Source: Kineococcus sp. NBC_00420 (lineage in GTDB: Bacteria > Actinomycetota > Actinomycetes > Actinomycetales > Kineococcaceae). From it: a stretch of 64,000 bases of DNA. Below, in pieces: positions 15,771 to 23,981 of this stretch. The notes beneath the pieces were generated by a model, which saw nothing but the letters and a program-made list of their open reading frames with translations, was not told the origin of the DNA and ran no database searches. Every line of letters starts with the position of its first letter. Position 1 is the stretch's first letter. The translations under genes and the position numbers were made by a program. The DNA lies in NCBI RefSeq assembly GCF_036021035.1, contig NZ_CP107930.1:3348001-3412000 (forward strand), in the 5' to 3' direction.

Positions 15771-16700
15771 GTGGACATCGGTCCGACCGTGCTGGCGGTC
15801 GACGTGGGCGGAACCGGTCTGAAGGGTTCGGTCGTGGACCTCCACGGATCGACGGTCTCCTTGCGGCACAGCCCCACCGTCTCGCCGGGGCAGGCCCCCG
15901 AGGACAACCTGCGCGCGCTGCTCGGGGTGCTGGCCGAGGACGCCCGGGCCGCCGGGGCGGAACCCGTGGCCGTCGGGGTCGTGACCCCCGGGACGGTCGA
16001 CGAGTCGAGCGGCACGATCGTCTACGCCTCGAACCTCGGCTGGAACTCCTACCCGCTGCGGGCGACGCTGGAGGAGTTCACCGGGTTGCCCGTCGCCGTC
16101 GGGCACGACGCGCGCACGGCGGGGCGGGCGGAGCACCTCGCCTCCGGCGCGAGCGGGAGTTTCGCGTTCGTGCCCATCGGGACCGGGATCGCCGCGGCGC
16201 TCGTCGTCGGCGGTCGCGTCGTCGAGGGCTCCTCGGGTTCGGCCGGGGAGTTCGGCCACGTCGTCGTCCACGCCGGCGGGGAACTTTGCCCGTGCGGTCA
16301 GCGCGGCTGCCTCGAGGCCTACGCGGCCGGGGCGGCCGTCGTCCGGCGCTACCTGGCCCGCGGTGGGCGGGACGCGGTGACCACCGCCGACGTCGTGGGG
16401 TTGCTGGGCCGCGACGCCGACGCGGACGCAGTGTGGCGCGACGCCGTCGAGGCCCTGGCGCTGGCCCTGCACGGGCTGACGATGCTCTTCGACCCCGCGG
16501 AGGTGGTGCTGGGTGGTGGGGTCTCCGGGGCCGGGCCGTTGCTGCTGGAGCCGCTGGCCGCAGCGCTGGCGGAACTCTTCGTCTGGCGCGCGCCGCCGCC
16601 GCTCGCGAGGGCCCGGTGGGGGACCGACGCCGGGAGGGTCGGTGCCGCACTGATCGGCTTCGAGCGGGCCGGTCTCCTGCCGCGCTTCCCCGTTCCCTGA
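15771..16700 (+). CDS. ROK-family sugar kinase (glucokinase-like)
   Basis: 309-residue kinase of the ROK family, acting on glucose or a related hexose in the cytoplasm. Landmarks: ATP-binding LAVDVGGTGLKGSVVD near the N-terminus, the sugar-binding GTGIAAALVVGGRVVEGSSG, catalytic EFGHVVVHAGGELCPCGQRG with the zinc-binding CPCGQRGCLEAYA (CxCGxxGCxE), and LGGGVSGAGPLL near the C-terminus. There is no N-terminal helix-turn-helix, so it is an enzyme and not a ROK repressor. GTG start is preceded by a -10-like TAGGGT with 6-nt spacing. It is followed 55 nt later by a glycosyltransferase that has its own promoter. Confidence 0.92.
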   Translation: MDIGPTVLAVDVGGTGLKGSVVDLHGSTVSLRHSPTVSPGQAPEDNLRALLGVLAEDARAAGAEPVAVGVVTPGTVDESSGTIVYASNLGWNSYPLRATLEEFTGLPVAVGHDARTAGRAEHLASGASGSFAFVPIGTGIAAALVVGGRVVEGSSGSAGEFGHVVVHAGGELCPCGQRGCLEAYAAGAAVVRRYLARGGRDAVTTADVVGLLGRDADADAVWRDAVEALALALHGLTMLFDPAEVVLGGGVSGAGPLLLEPLAAALAELFVWRAPPPLARARWGTDAGRVGAALIGFERAGLLPRFPVP

Positions 16701-16743
16701 GGTTCCCGCGCCCGGCTCGCGGCGGCAGGTTCCGCGGGTCTGG

Positions 16744-16755
16744 CAGGCTGCCCCT
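16744..16755 (+). promoter_or_regulatory. Leaderless promoter, glycosyltransferase gene
   Basis: CAGGCT followed by 6 nt and the GTG start; same geometry as the ROK promoter. No ribosome-binding site is present. Confidence 0.5.
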
Positions 16756-17982
16756 GTGCACCTGCTCGTGATCACCGACGGAGTTCCGCCCGAGCACCGT
16801 GGTGGCGTGGCGTCCTCGGTCCTGGTCGAGGTCGACGAACTCGCCCGCCGCGGCCACGAGGTCACGCTCCTCGTCCGCCGGCACGACCCGGCCCAGCCCC
16901 TCGTCGAGGACCGGGGGCACTACCGGCTGCTGCGCCACCCGGCTCCCGCGCGGGGGAGCCGCGGCTACTACGCGCACCCGCTGACGACGACGCTGCAGGT
17001 TCCGGGGTGGTTGCGTTCGCTCGACGCCCGCGAGGGTTTCGACGCGGTCTACGTCCACTCGACGTTCCATGCCGCGGCCGCCGTCCGTGCGGGACTCGGC
17101 GAGCGCACCGTGCTCCGCTTCCACGCGCCGTCCTCGCTCGAGGTGCGACTCGACGCGGCCGGCGGGAAGTACCCCTTCGCCCGGGTCGCGTCCGGAGCGG
17201 TCGCCGACCTCACCCGCCGGGCCGAACGCGTCGCGATCGAGGGTTCCGCCCGGACGCTGGCGACGAGCTGGTACGTGCGGCGGTTGCTGCAGCAGGTGCA
17301 CCCGGGGGTCCGGGCCCGCGTCGACGTCGTCCCGCTCGCCGTCGATCTGCCCCGGTTCGCGCCGGGTTCCGCGGCCGCGGCCCGGGCTCGTTTCGGGTTG
17401 ACGGGTTCACCGGTGCTGCTGACCGTGCGGCGCCTCGTCCGGCGGATGGGGCTGGAGAACCTGCTGGCCGCCGTGCCGGCGTTGCGGGCCGAACACCCCG
17501 GGGTGCAGCTCGTCGTCGGCGGAACCGGGTACCTCGCCGAGGAACTCCGTCGTCGGGCTCGCGAACTCGGGATCGCCGACCACGTGGTGTTCCCCGGTTT
17601 CGTGGCCGACGCGGACCTGCCCGAGCTGTACCGGGCCGCGGACCTCTTCGTGCTGCCCACCCTGGAGATGGAGGGTTTCGGCATCGTCACCGTCGAGGCC
17701 TTCGCCAGCGGGGTCCCCGTCGTGGCGACCCCCGTCGGGGCGAACCCGGAGGTCGCGGGTTCGCTGGACCCCCGCACGATCGCCGCCTCCACCGGACCCG
17801 CGGACCTCGCGGCGGCGGTGCTGCGGGGTCTGGAACTCCGGGCGGAACTCGCGCCGCGGGCGCGGGCGCACGTCGAACGGAACTACTCGCCCGCCGCCGT
17901 CGGGGAACTCGTGGAGGCGGCGCTCGAGAGCGTCACGCGCTCCGCAGGAACCGGGCCGGCCCGGGGAGGTCGCCGGAGGTGA
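16756..17982 (+). CDS. Glycosyltransferase family 4 protein
   Basis: 408-residue GT-B fold retaining glycosyltransferase. The N-terminal acceptor domain has ITDGVPPEHRGGVASSV (glycine-rich loop) and LARRGHEVTLLVRR. The C-terminal donor domain has VDVVPLAVDLPRFAPG, LTVRRLVRRMGLENLLAAV, the nucleotide-sugar region GTGYLAEELRRRARELG, and the EX7E motif EMEGFGIVTVEAFASGVPVVATPVGANPEV. It probably transfers a sugar from a nucleotide donor to a glycolipid or polymer precursor at the membrane face. The basic tail (GPARGGRRR) is unremarkable. It sits alone; no other polysaccharide genes are nearby, so the product is unknown. Confidence 0.9.
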   Translation: MHLLVITDGVPPEHRGGVASSVLVEVDELARRGHEVTLLVRRHDPAQPLVEDRGHYRLLRHPAPARGSRGYYAHPLTTTLQVPGWLRSLDAREGFDAVYVHSTFHAAAAVRAGLGERTVLRFHAPSSLEVRLDAAGGKYPFARVASGAVADLTRRAERVAIEGSARTLATSWYVRRLLQQVHPGVRARVDVVPLAVDLPRFAPGSAAAARARFGLTGSPVLLTVRRLVRRMGLENLLAAVPALRAEHPGVQLVVGGTGYLAEELRRRARELGIADHVVFPGFVADADLPELYRAADLFVLPTLEMEGFGIVTVEAFASGVPVVATPVGANPEVAGSLDPRTIAASTGPADLAAAVLRGLELRAELAPRARAHVERNYSPAAVGELVEAALESVTRSAGTGPARGGRRR

Positions 17983-18003
17983 CCCGGTCGCTCCCTGGAG
18001 GCG

Positions 18004-18195
18004 GTGCTCGCCGCTGTCCGTGAACCGCGCCCGGCCCCAGCAGCCGAGCGGGTCGAGGACTCGCTGCGCCGGCGCGCCGCGGCCGTCGAGCCTCGTGAGG
18101 GGTCCACCCACGGCCTCGTCCACGGCGAGCTCGGCCCGGACCACGTCCTCGTCGACGCGGCCGGCCGGCCGGTGCTCATCGACCTCGGGTGCTCT
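18004..18195 (+). pseudogene. Fragment of an aminoglycoside phosphotransferase-type kinase
   Basis: The frame contains GLVHGELGPDHVLVDAAGRP followed by VLIDLG, which is the catalytic loop (HGxLxxxN-like, here HGELGPDH) and metal-binding IDLG of the APH/choline-kinase fold. Nothing recognisable of the N-lobe precedes it, since the glycosyltransferase ends 21 nt upstream, and the C-terminal helices are missing after residue 64. The Asp of HGD is Glu here. I take it for a decayed or truncated kinase gene, not a functional enzyme. Confidence 0.65.
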
Positions 18196-18272
18196 CGACG
18201 ACAGCGGGATGACCGTGCGCCGTCCGGGGTGGTCACCTGCGCGATCCGCCGCCACGCGGTAGACAGGTCGAC

Positions 18273-18494
18273 GTGCCGATCCCGGGAGAGCCGTTGATCC
18301 GCCAGCAGCGGTTCGGGCTTCGCGTCGTCGTCGTCTCCGGATCCCTGATGGTGCTCTTGTCGATCGCCGGTCTGACCTTCCTGCGCTCTGACCTGACCAC
18401 CCGCACCCAGGTCCTCGAGGTCGTCGAGGTGGTGTGCGGTGGCCCGCTGGCGGGGGTGAGTGGCCGGCGTCTGCGAGCCGCCCGCAAGCGGTGA
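18273..18494 (+). CDS. Small single-helix membrane protein, hypothetical
   Basis: 73 residues with one hydrophobic helix (about 17-38, VVVVSGSLMVLLSIAGLTFL), a polar segment and a basic C-terminus (GRRLRAARKR). No family recognised. GTG start without a convincing ribosome site, so the start and even the reality of the gene are uncertain. It occupies part of the 18196-18612 stretch between the kinase fragment and the next small gene; nothing else is recognisable in that stretch. Confidence 0.35.
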   Translation: MPIPGEPLIRQQRFGLRVVVVSGSLMVLLSIAGLTFLRSDLTTRTQVLEVVEVVCGGPLAGVSGRRLRAARKR

Positions 18495-18612
18495 AGCTCG
18501 GTGATCCTCCGCACGTCGACGTCCGGGGTCTGGACGCATCGGACCCTGGCGGGCGGCGCCACGTCGCTCCTCCGGTACTCGCTCGTCCGGTGGGTGAGGC
18601 AAGGTTGCCGTC

Positions 18613-18858
18613 ATGACCGACGCAGGACTGCTCAAGGACGCCGAAACCGAACTCAAGAAGGCGAAGAACAGCTCGACGCACGCTGACCCCGAGAAGCTCT
18701 CGAGCCTGGCCGTCGAGGTCGAGTCCCTCGACCCCGAGCTCGCCGGCCGGCTCCGGGTCTCCGCCCAGCAGGTCCGGGCCCTCCGCGCGAAGCACGAACG
18801 CGAGCAGAGCCGGGTGCTCAAGCCGAAGTTCCGTGCCGGGGGGCTCGACCGCTTCTGA
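18613..18858 (+). CDS. Small charged helical protein, hypothetical
   Basis: 81 residues, almost wholly helical and highly charged (LLKDAETELKKAKN, EVESLDPELAGRL, QVRALRAKHEREQSRV), ending GLDRF. No membrane segment, no known domain and no cysteine. ATG start with AAGG about 9 nt upstream. The gene is followed within 15 nt by a strong hairpin, which supports a real expressed unit. Function unknown. Confidence 0.6.
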   Translation: MTDAGLLKDAETELKKAKNSSTHADPEKLSSLAVEVESLDPELAGRLRVSAQQVRALRAKHEREQSRVLKPKFRAGGLDRF

Positions 18859-18871
18859 CGCCGTCGTGCGA

Positions 18872-18906
18872 AGGGTCCGCCTCGCGTGGGAGGCGAAGCG
18901 GACCCT
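18872..18906. terminator. Bidirectional terminator between convergent genes
   Basis: Stem AGGGTCC/GGACCCT with a 5-nt bulge, then GCCTC/GAGGC closing a GCGTGG loop. It lies between the small helical gene (+) and the membrane protein gene that ends at 18948 (-). TCTTC follows on the + side. Confidence 0.7.
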
Positions 18907-18947
18907 CTTCGCTGGTCGTGCTCTCGTCGCCGCGGCACCCGTTCCGG

Positions 18948-19793
18948 TCAGCTGCAGTCGTGCGGGGCGTCGGCCGCCAGGTCCTGCAGGGTCGTCAGGT
19001 TCGCGACGTCGGTCGCGCTGGAACCGGCCGTCGTGGCGTCCGGGACGGCGACCCCGGTGCGGACGAGTTCCGCGTTGACGTCGATCCCGTCGTCGGTGCG
19101 GTACCAGCCCGCGCCCGCGACGTCGACGCGCTGGCCCATCGGCAGGTACGACATCAGGTCGCGCACGTAGGCGTCGCGGCACCCCTCGGCGGGCAGGACC
19201 CCCGCCAGCGGGGTCGGGTTCGGGCCCTCGGCGCCGGCCACCACGGGCACCGGGCCGGCCGCCCAGGCGACGACGACCTCGGCCGCCGCGGTGCGGGTCG
19301 TCGCGGTCGGCGTCGGGGCGGCGAGCGACGTCGAAGCGGTCGCGGTGCCCGTCCCGCGGACCCCCTCCTGGAAGGCCCGCTGGACGACGACGGGGTTGGG
19401 GTCGGTGTCGGGGCGTTCGTGCTCCCAGACGCCCAGCGCGGTGAGGGGCAGCAGGACGGCGAGCGCGCCGACGACGAGCTTGCGCCGGGAGACGGGGGCG
19501 GAGGCGTCGGCCGCGCCGGGGGAGAGGAAGTCGTGCGGTTCGTTCTCGACCGTGTGCTCCGGCTGCCACGGGGTGTCCCAGCGGGCGAGCTCCCCGCGCT
19601 CCCCGAGGTCGACGCGCAGCGCGCTGCCCCGGGCGGAGTAGCGGACGTCGAGCGAGACGACGTGCCAGGGCGGGCCGGGCGCGCGGTGCACCGCGACGAC
19701 GACGGCCCGGCCGCCGTGGTGGGCGGGGTTCGTCGTGCCCCGCACCTTCACGAAGTCTCCGGGGCGCAGCTCCTCGGACTCGGGTGCACGCAC
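18948..19793 (-). CDS. Membrane-anchored protein with C-terminal nuclease-like domain, unrecognised
   Basis: 281 residues: a soluble N-terminal region (about 1-100, beginning LRPGDFVKVRGTTNPAHHGGRAVVV, a small beta-barrel-like segment), one membrane helix (about 105-122, KLVVGALAVLLPLTALGV), a Thr/Ala/Pro linker, and an extracytoplasmic C-terminal domain (about 195-281) with GCRDAYVRDLMSYLPMGQRV, WYRTDDGIDVNAELVRTG and a final DCS. The last part is weakly reminiscent of staphylococcal-nuclease-like domains (DG..VN.ELVR.G.A), but I see no catalytic Arg/Glu set. GTG start with GGAGGGGAC upstream. It follows the AbiEi-like gene by 28 nt on the same strand. Function not assigned. Confidence 0.6.
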   Translation of the reverse strand: MRAPESEELRPGDFVKVRGTTNPAHHGGRAVVVAVHRAPGPPWHVVSLDVRYSARGSALRVDLGERGELARWDTPWQPEHTVENEPHDFLSPGAADASAPVSRRKLVVGALAVLLPLTALGVWEHERPDTDPNPVVVQRAFQEGVRGTGTATASTSLAAPTPTATTRTAAAEVVVAWAAGPVPVVAGAEGPNPTPLAGVLPAEGCRDAYVRDLMSYLPMGQRVDVAGAGWYRTDDGIDVNAELVRTGVAVPDATTAGSSATDVANLTTLQDLAADAPHDCS

Positions 19794-19821
19794 GTCCCCT
19801 CCATCGGCCGCGGGGTGGCCC

Positions 19822-20646
19822 TCATGAGCGCGGGCCCCGGGCGTGGACGTCCGCGACCACCTGCAGCCACCACTCCCGGCGCCGGACGACGGCCGTCCAG
19901 GTGAAGCGCAGGACGACGAAGCCCCGGCGGGTGAGTTCGGCGTCGCGGCGGCGGTCCTCCGCGAACTGCACGGGGTCGTCGTGGGTGCGGCGACCATCGA
20001 GTTCGACCACCAGCCAGTCGTCGATGAGGAAGTCGACCCGTCCTGCGGGGTCGAGCACCACCTGGGTCTGCAGGGAGTACCCGGCCTCCAGCAGGTCGTA
20101 GCGCCCGATCGACTCCAGCGGGGAGCCGGACTTCTCGTCCGCCATGGCCAGCAGCTTCCGGCGGTCGTCGTTGCGGTTCATCCCCTTCGCGGCGAGGTTC
20201 AGGTCCTCCCAGGAGACGCGGCCCGCGGCGAGGGCGGCGTCGAGGGGGACCAGGGCGGTGCGACGCGGCAGGCAGCGCAGGCAGTCGAGGACGGTGGTGA
20301 GGACATCGGTGCAGCCGTCGAGGTCGGTGACGTCGCGGCGGTGCACCAGGGCTGCGCGCCAGACGAGCTTCGTGCCCCGACCGGCGGTGACGTGCGGTCG
20401 GCTCGGCGGGTCGACGAGAGGTAGACCGAGTGCGGCGGCCGCGGAGTGGCAGGAGCGGACGCCACGGACGGCCACGGCGGCGAGGACGTCGACGGGTACG
20501 TCGGGGAGGGCGTAGAGCCCAGGAGCCGATCGTCGGACAGTTCCTGCAGCGCAGGCCTTCTGGAGGGCTCGATGCGTGGTGTGGTGGCGCAGGCGGTCCC
20601 ACCGTGCGGCGCCGCCACACTGCTGCACCGCCGTCTCCGCCTCCAC
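19822..20646 (-). CDS. AbiEi-type winged-helix protein fused to DUF559 nuclease-like domain
   Basis: 274 residues. The N-terminal half has the AbiEi antitoxin/transcriptional-regulator layout: winged helix (LRHHTTHRALQKACAAGTVRRSAPGLYALPD), then VRGVRSCHSAAAALGLPLVDPP and VVHRRD/TTVLDCLRCLP-like segments. The C-terminal part is a DUF559 (Vsr/PD-(D/E)XK-like) fold: ESIGRYDLLEAGYSLQTQV, DPAGRVDFLIDDWLVVELDG (D...ExD) and RRDAELTRRGFVVLRFTW. Solitary AbiEi-DUF559 fusions are frequent in actinobacteria and their role is not settled. GTG start. A palindromic intergenic element lies just upstream. Confidence 0.8.
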   Translation of the reverse strand: MEAETAVQQCGGAARWDRLRHHTTHRALQKACAAGTVRRSAPGLYALPDVPVDVLAAVAVRGVRSCHSAAAALGLPLVDPPSRPHVTAGRGTKLVWRAALVHRRDVTDLDGCTDVLTTVLDCLRCLPRRTALVPLDAALAAGRVSWEDLNLAAKGMNRNDDRRKLLAMADEKSGSPLESIGRYDLLEAGYSLQTQVVLDPAGRVDFLIDDWLVVELDGRRTHDDPVQFAEDRRRDAELTRRGFVVLRFTWTAVVRRREWWLQVVADVHARGPRS

Positions 20647-20708
20647 GCGGTCAGACTGGCCGAAACCGCGTGGGGTCGTGGAACGCCTGTGGACAACCGG
20701 CCCACGTC

Positions 20709-20791
20709 AACCAGCGCTGCACCCATCGCGCGACACGCCGTGGGAAGGGGTGTTCCGGACGGCGTGTCGAGTGGTGGGTGCAGCGCTGGTT
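20709..20791. repeat. Palindromic intergenic element, copy 1
   Basis: 83-nt inverted repeat: outer perfect 17-bp arms (AACCAGCGCTGCACCCA and complement) and an inner perfect 10-bp pair (CGACACGCCG/CGGCGTGTCG). Its left 32 nt recur with two mismatches at 49597. It lies between two genes that are both on the minus strand. Confidence 0.8.
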
Positions 20792-20797
20792 CACACC

Positions 20798-21403
20798 TCA
20801 GTCGTTGCGGGCGTTGTAGACGGTCGCGCCGGTGGCGCTGACGTGGGCGGCGTAGTCGCGGTAGACGGCCAGCGCCTCCTCGCGGAGCACGTCGGAGACG
20901 ACGGCGATGCCGCGGGCCTCGAACTGCTCGGCCCAGTCGTCGCGGACGGGGCCCTCGTCGAAACCGCTGATCTCCTCCAGCTCCGGACCGGAACCGGCGA
21001 CGACGAGGGTGCGGACCCCGGACCAGAGGGTCGCTCCGTAGCACTGGGCGCAGGGACGCCAGTTCACGACGAGCTCGCGACGGGCACCGTCGGCGCCGAG
21101 GTCCCACGACCCGGTGCGGGCCTGGGCCAGGCCGAGGGCGGTGACCTCGGCGTGCCCGGAGGAGATCCCGGTGGAGAGGACGACGTTGACGCCCACGGAG
21201 ACGATCTCCCCGGTGGTGGAGTCGGCCACCACGGCGGCGAAGGGGCCGCCGTTGCCCTCGCGGAAGTTGCGGGCGGCGAGGCGGTGGACGAGGGCCATCC
21301 GGTCCTCGCGGGTCGCCAGGGCGTCGGGGACGTCGGCGAGTTCGTCGTCGACCCAGGCGGGGAGGGCGATGGTGAAGGAGTGGCTGAGGGCCGAGGTGTC
21401 CAT
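20798..21403 (-). CDS. Nucleoside/cytidine-type deaminase (CDA fold)
   Basis: 201-residue zinc-dependent deaminase of the guanine deaminase/tRNA-adenosine deaminase-like group. The zinc and proton-shuttle motifs are SSGHAEVTALGLAQ (HAE) and WRPCAQCYGATLW (PCxxC). The N-terminal region ALVHRLAARNFREGNGGPFAAVVAD is typical of the family. The C-terminus (VLREEALAVYRDYAAHVS) resembles guanine-deaminase-like enzymes that modify free nucleobases or nucleosides more than TadA. ATG start at 21403. It is divergent from the valine/proline-rich gene at 21534. Substrate not certain. Confidence 0.85.
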   Translation of the reverse strand: MDTSALSHSFTIALPAWVDDELADVPDALATREDRMALVHRLAARNFREGNGGPFAAVVADSTTGEIVSVGVNVVLSTGISSGHAEVTALGLAQARTGSWDLGADGARRELVVNWRPCAQCYGATLWSGVRTLVVAGSGPELEEISGFDEGPVRDDWAEQFEARGIAVVSDVLREEALAVYRDYAAHVSATGATVYNARND

Positions 21404-21489
21404 GGGGGGAGGATCCCAGTGCGGCTATCCGGGTGGTAGCCGGTCCCGCCGCTCCAGCGCCGCGGCGCGAGGGTCGATGAGGGGATCAG

Positions 21490-21510
21490 CGGTCACCGTC
21501 GGGGTGACCG
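21490..21510. promoter_or_regulatory. Inverted repeat upstream of the 21534 gene
   Basis: CGGTCACC-GTCGG-GGTGACCG, a perfect 8-bp inverted repeat 24 nt before the ATG and 87 nt upstream of the divergent deaminase start. It could be an operator or a leader hairpin. Confidence 0.5.
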
Positions 21511-21533
21511 GCCGCACCAGGGGAGACGCCTGC

Positions 21534-21917
21534 ATGTCCACGATCGACGAAACCCCGGACACCGCCGTCCGCGGCGCGCAGACCGTCGCGCCCGTCCAGG
21601 CCTCCGCGTTGCTCTTCGCCGCGTCGATCCTCGGTGAGGCGAGCTACACCCCCGACCAGGAGCTCAAGGGCACGCTGAGCAGCCCCGCCCGCGTGCACGA
21701 GGAGGAGGTCGTCGAGGCCCCCGAGCCCGTCGTCGCGAAGCCCGTCGTCGCGGAGCCCGCCCCGGTCGTGGAGGCCCCCCGCAGCGCGGGCGTCGTCCCC
21801 CCGGTGCGCGTCGAGGCCCCCCCCGCGCCGATCGCGGCACCGGTCGCCGCGCCCGTCGTCGAGCCGGTCACGAAGGGCTTCTTCGCCCGCCTGATCGACA
21901 AGCTGCTCGGACGCTAG
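21534..21917 (+). CDS. Val/Ala/Pro-rich small protein, hypothetical
   Basis: 127 residues without signal peptide or membrane helix. The N-terminus (STIDETPDTAVRGAQ) and ALLFAASILGEASYTPDQELKG look folded. The middle (about 60-110) is a low-complexity stretch of Glu/Val/Pro/Ala, and the end (TKGFFARLIDKLLGR) is an amphipathic basic helix that could touch the membrane. ATG start with GGGGAGACGCC upstream. It is convergent with, and overlaps by 4 nt, the PhyH-like gene. No family recognised. Confidence 0.6.
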   Translation: MSTIDETPDTAVRGAQTVAPVQASALLFAASILGEASYTPDQELKGTLSSPARVHEEEVVEAPEPVVAKPVVAEPAPVVEAPRSAGVVPPVRVEAPPAPIAAPVAAPVVEPVTKGFFARLIDKLLGR

Positions 21918-22750
21918 GCCAGCGCGGAGTCGGCGAGCGCGCTGCGCGGCCCCGCGTCCGCGGGGAGCAGCACGGTGCGGTCGGCGCTGCGGGTGGCGAA
22001 CCGTCCGTGGAGGACGAGGCGGTCGCGGGTGGTGGGGCGCCCGGTGCGGTGCAGGCCGCGGGGGTCGAAGAAGACCACCGTGCCCGCGCCCCCGTGCAGC
22101 ACGACGTGGGCGGCGCCGCCGAACTCCCGCAGCAGGTCGGGGTCCTCGAGGCGGTGCCCGCTGCGTTCGAGGTGACGGACCCGCCGGGCGCCGCGCCGGC
22201 GGTGCGAGGCCCGCACGTAGTGCAGCGGGCCGGTGCCCTCGTCCACGCCCGTCAGGTGCAGGGCGACCTCGAGCGAGGGGCCGGCGGCGGTCCGTGCCCA
22301 GTCGGTGGGCCGGACCGGTGCCGCGGCCAGGGTGAGCAGGCCGTTCATGTCCAGGACGCGCACGTCGCGGCGGCAGTAGGCGCCGGCGACCCCGGCGACC
22401 TGGGCGTGGCGCAGGAAGCGCGTGTAGGGGTCCTCGGGGTCCACGGGCGGGTGGGCGCCGAGGAGTTCGACGGCGTGCGGGTCGTGCAGCGGCCCGGCCC
22501 AGCCGGTGGGTTCGCCACCGGCGACGAGGCGGCGGCGGCGCACGATGTCGGCGGACTGGTCCGCGATGAGGTCGTCGGTGCGTGAGAGGACGTCCTCGAG
22601 CAGGGCGGCGCTGCCGAGGAGGGCCTCGACGCTGGTGCTGGCGACGCCGTCGCGCTCCAGGTCGGCCACGACCCGCCGCGCCTCCGGGGACAGGGTCCGC
22701 GGTTCTCCTCGCCTGCGCACGTGCCTCCCTCGTCGCTGCTCCTGCGGCAC
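21914..22750 (-). CDS. PhyH-like (2-oxoglutarate/Fe dioxygenase fold) protein
   Basis: 278 residues. The C-terminal half resembles phytanoyl-CoA dioxygenases: LEVALHLTGVDEGTGPLHYVRASHRRRG (cupin core with the GPL...GSH-like turn), GTVVFFDPRGLHRTGRPTTRDRLVLHGRF (distal His and Arg). I do not see a clear proximal HxD pair in the expected place, so catalytic activity is uncertain. The GTG at 22750 is the longest start; a GTG 15 codons later (MRRRGEPRTLSPEARR) has GGGAGG close by and may be the real one. Role unknown. Confidence 0.6.
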   Translation of the reverse strand: MPQEQRRGRHVRRRGEPRTLSPEARRVVADLERDGVASTSVEALLGSAALLEDVLSRTDDLIADQSADIVRRRRLVAGGEPTGWAGPLHDPHAVELLGAHPPVDPEDPYTRFLRHAQVAGVAGAYCRRDVRVLDMNGLLTLAAAPVRPTDWARTAAGPSLEVALHLTGVDEGTGPLHYVRASHRRRGARRVRHLERSGHRLEDPDLLREFGGAAHVVLHGGAGTVVFFDPRGLHRTGRPTTRDRLVLHGRFATRSADRTVLLPADAGPRSALADSALA

Positions 22751-22846
22751 CGTAGTGCTGTCTCACCGTGGGGCGCTAGTGACACTCCGTGAGGGATGCC
22801 GTCCCGCCACCGCGCGGACGGCCGTTGCCCGGGGGAAGCTTCGGCC

Positions 22847-23899
22847 GTGGCGGAAGAAACCAAGGGGACCGTGCTGGTCGCCCTGCTCGCAAACGTCGGC
22901 GTCGGCATCGCGAAGGGCATCGGTGGGGCGGTCACCGGCTCCAGCGCGCTGCTCGCCGAGGCCGCCCACTCGATCGCGGACACGATGAACGAGGCGTTCC
23001 TGCTGCTCTCGCTCAGCCGGGCCGACCGGCCCGCCGACCGGACCCACCCCTTCGGCTACGGCAAGGAACGGTTCTTCTGGTCCCTCATCGCCGCCGTCGG
23101 GATCTTCCTGTCCGGAGCGGTGTTCTCGGTCTACGAGGGGATCTCCTCGCTCACCGGTGAAGCCGAACCGATGTCGACGCAGCACTTCATCGTGATCTAC
23201 GTGATCCTCGGCATCTCGATCGTGCTCGAGGGGGGTTCGCTGCTGAAGGCGCTGCGGCAGGTCTCGCGCGAGGCCTCGACCGCGCAGCGGCGGGTCCTGA
23301 CCTACGTCGTCCGCTCACCGGACCCGACGGTGAAGACCGTCGCCAGCGAGGACAGCATCGCCGTCCTCGGCGTGCTGGTGGCGCTCGCGGGGACGATCCT
23401 GCACCAGGTCACCGGCTCGAACGTCTACGACGCGATCAGTTCGATCGTCATCGGTGCGCTGCTCGGGGTCGTGGCGTTCCTGCTGGGACGCGACACCAAG
23501 GAACTCCTCATCGGTGAGGCCGCCGACCCGGCGGTGCGCGTCGCGGTGGTCCGGGTCCTCGGCGCCGAAGCGGGGATCGTGCGGATCCAGGAGGTCCTCA
23601 CGATGCAGCTCGGGCCGAGCGGCGTCCTGGTCGCCGCCCGCGTCCAGTTCGGCGAGGAACTCACCTCGCGCGCCATCGAGGAGCTCTGCACCCGCGCCGA
23701 GGAGGAGATGCGCCGGCGGGTCCCCACGATCACCCAGGTGTTCCTCGACCCCAGCCGGGTGACGGCGTCCGCGGACGCCGCGGCCCGGGAACGTCTCGCC
23801 GTCACCGAACGCGAGGCGGCGGACCTCCTCGACCCCGACGCCGTCGTCCAGGCCCTGCCGCAGGCCCGCACCCGGACGGGTCGCACCCTGCGGAAGTGA
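22847..23899 (+). CDS. Cation diffusion facilitator (CDF) metal transporter
   Basis: 350-residue inner-membrane divalent metal/proton antiporter. CDF features: TM1 VALLANVGVGIAKGIGGAVTGSSALLAEAAHSIADTMNE (metal-site H/D in helix 2), DRPADRTHPFGYGKERFFW (conserved loop) and VASEDSIAVLGVLVALAG (helix 5, where the usual His is Glu, so metal choice may differ from zinc). A cytoplasmic ferredoxin-like domain follows (about 230-320), then a long C-terminal tail. GTG at 22847 with GGGGGAAGC upstream is preferred over the upstream ATG at 22796, which would add an Arg-rich leader. Confidence 0.88.
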   Translation: MAEETKGTVLVALLANVGVGIAKGIGGAVTGSSALLAEAAHSIADTMNEAFLLLSLSRADRPADRTHPFGYGKERFFWSLIAAVGIFLSGAVFSVYEGISSLTGEAEPMSTQHFIVIYVILGISIVLEGGSLLKALRQVSREASTAQRRVLTYVVRSPDPTVKTVASEDSIAVLGVLVALAGTILHQVTGSNVYDAISSIVIGALLGVVAFLLGRDTKELLIGEAADPAVRVAVVRVLGAEAGIVRIQEVLTMQLGPSGVLVAARVQFGEELTSRAIEELCTRAEEEMRRRVPTITQVFLDPSRVTASADAAARERLAVTEREAADLLDPDAVVQALPQARTRTGRTLRK

Positions 23900-23981
23900 G
23901 TTCCCGCCCACCGGCACCCCCGGACACCGGGGCCGCAGGTGGTGGGAGGCTGGGGCCTCGAACGTTCCAGGAGGTGGGGTC

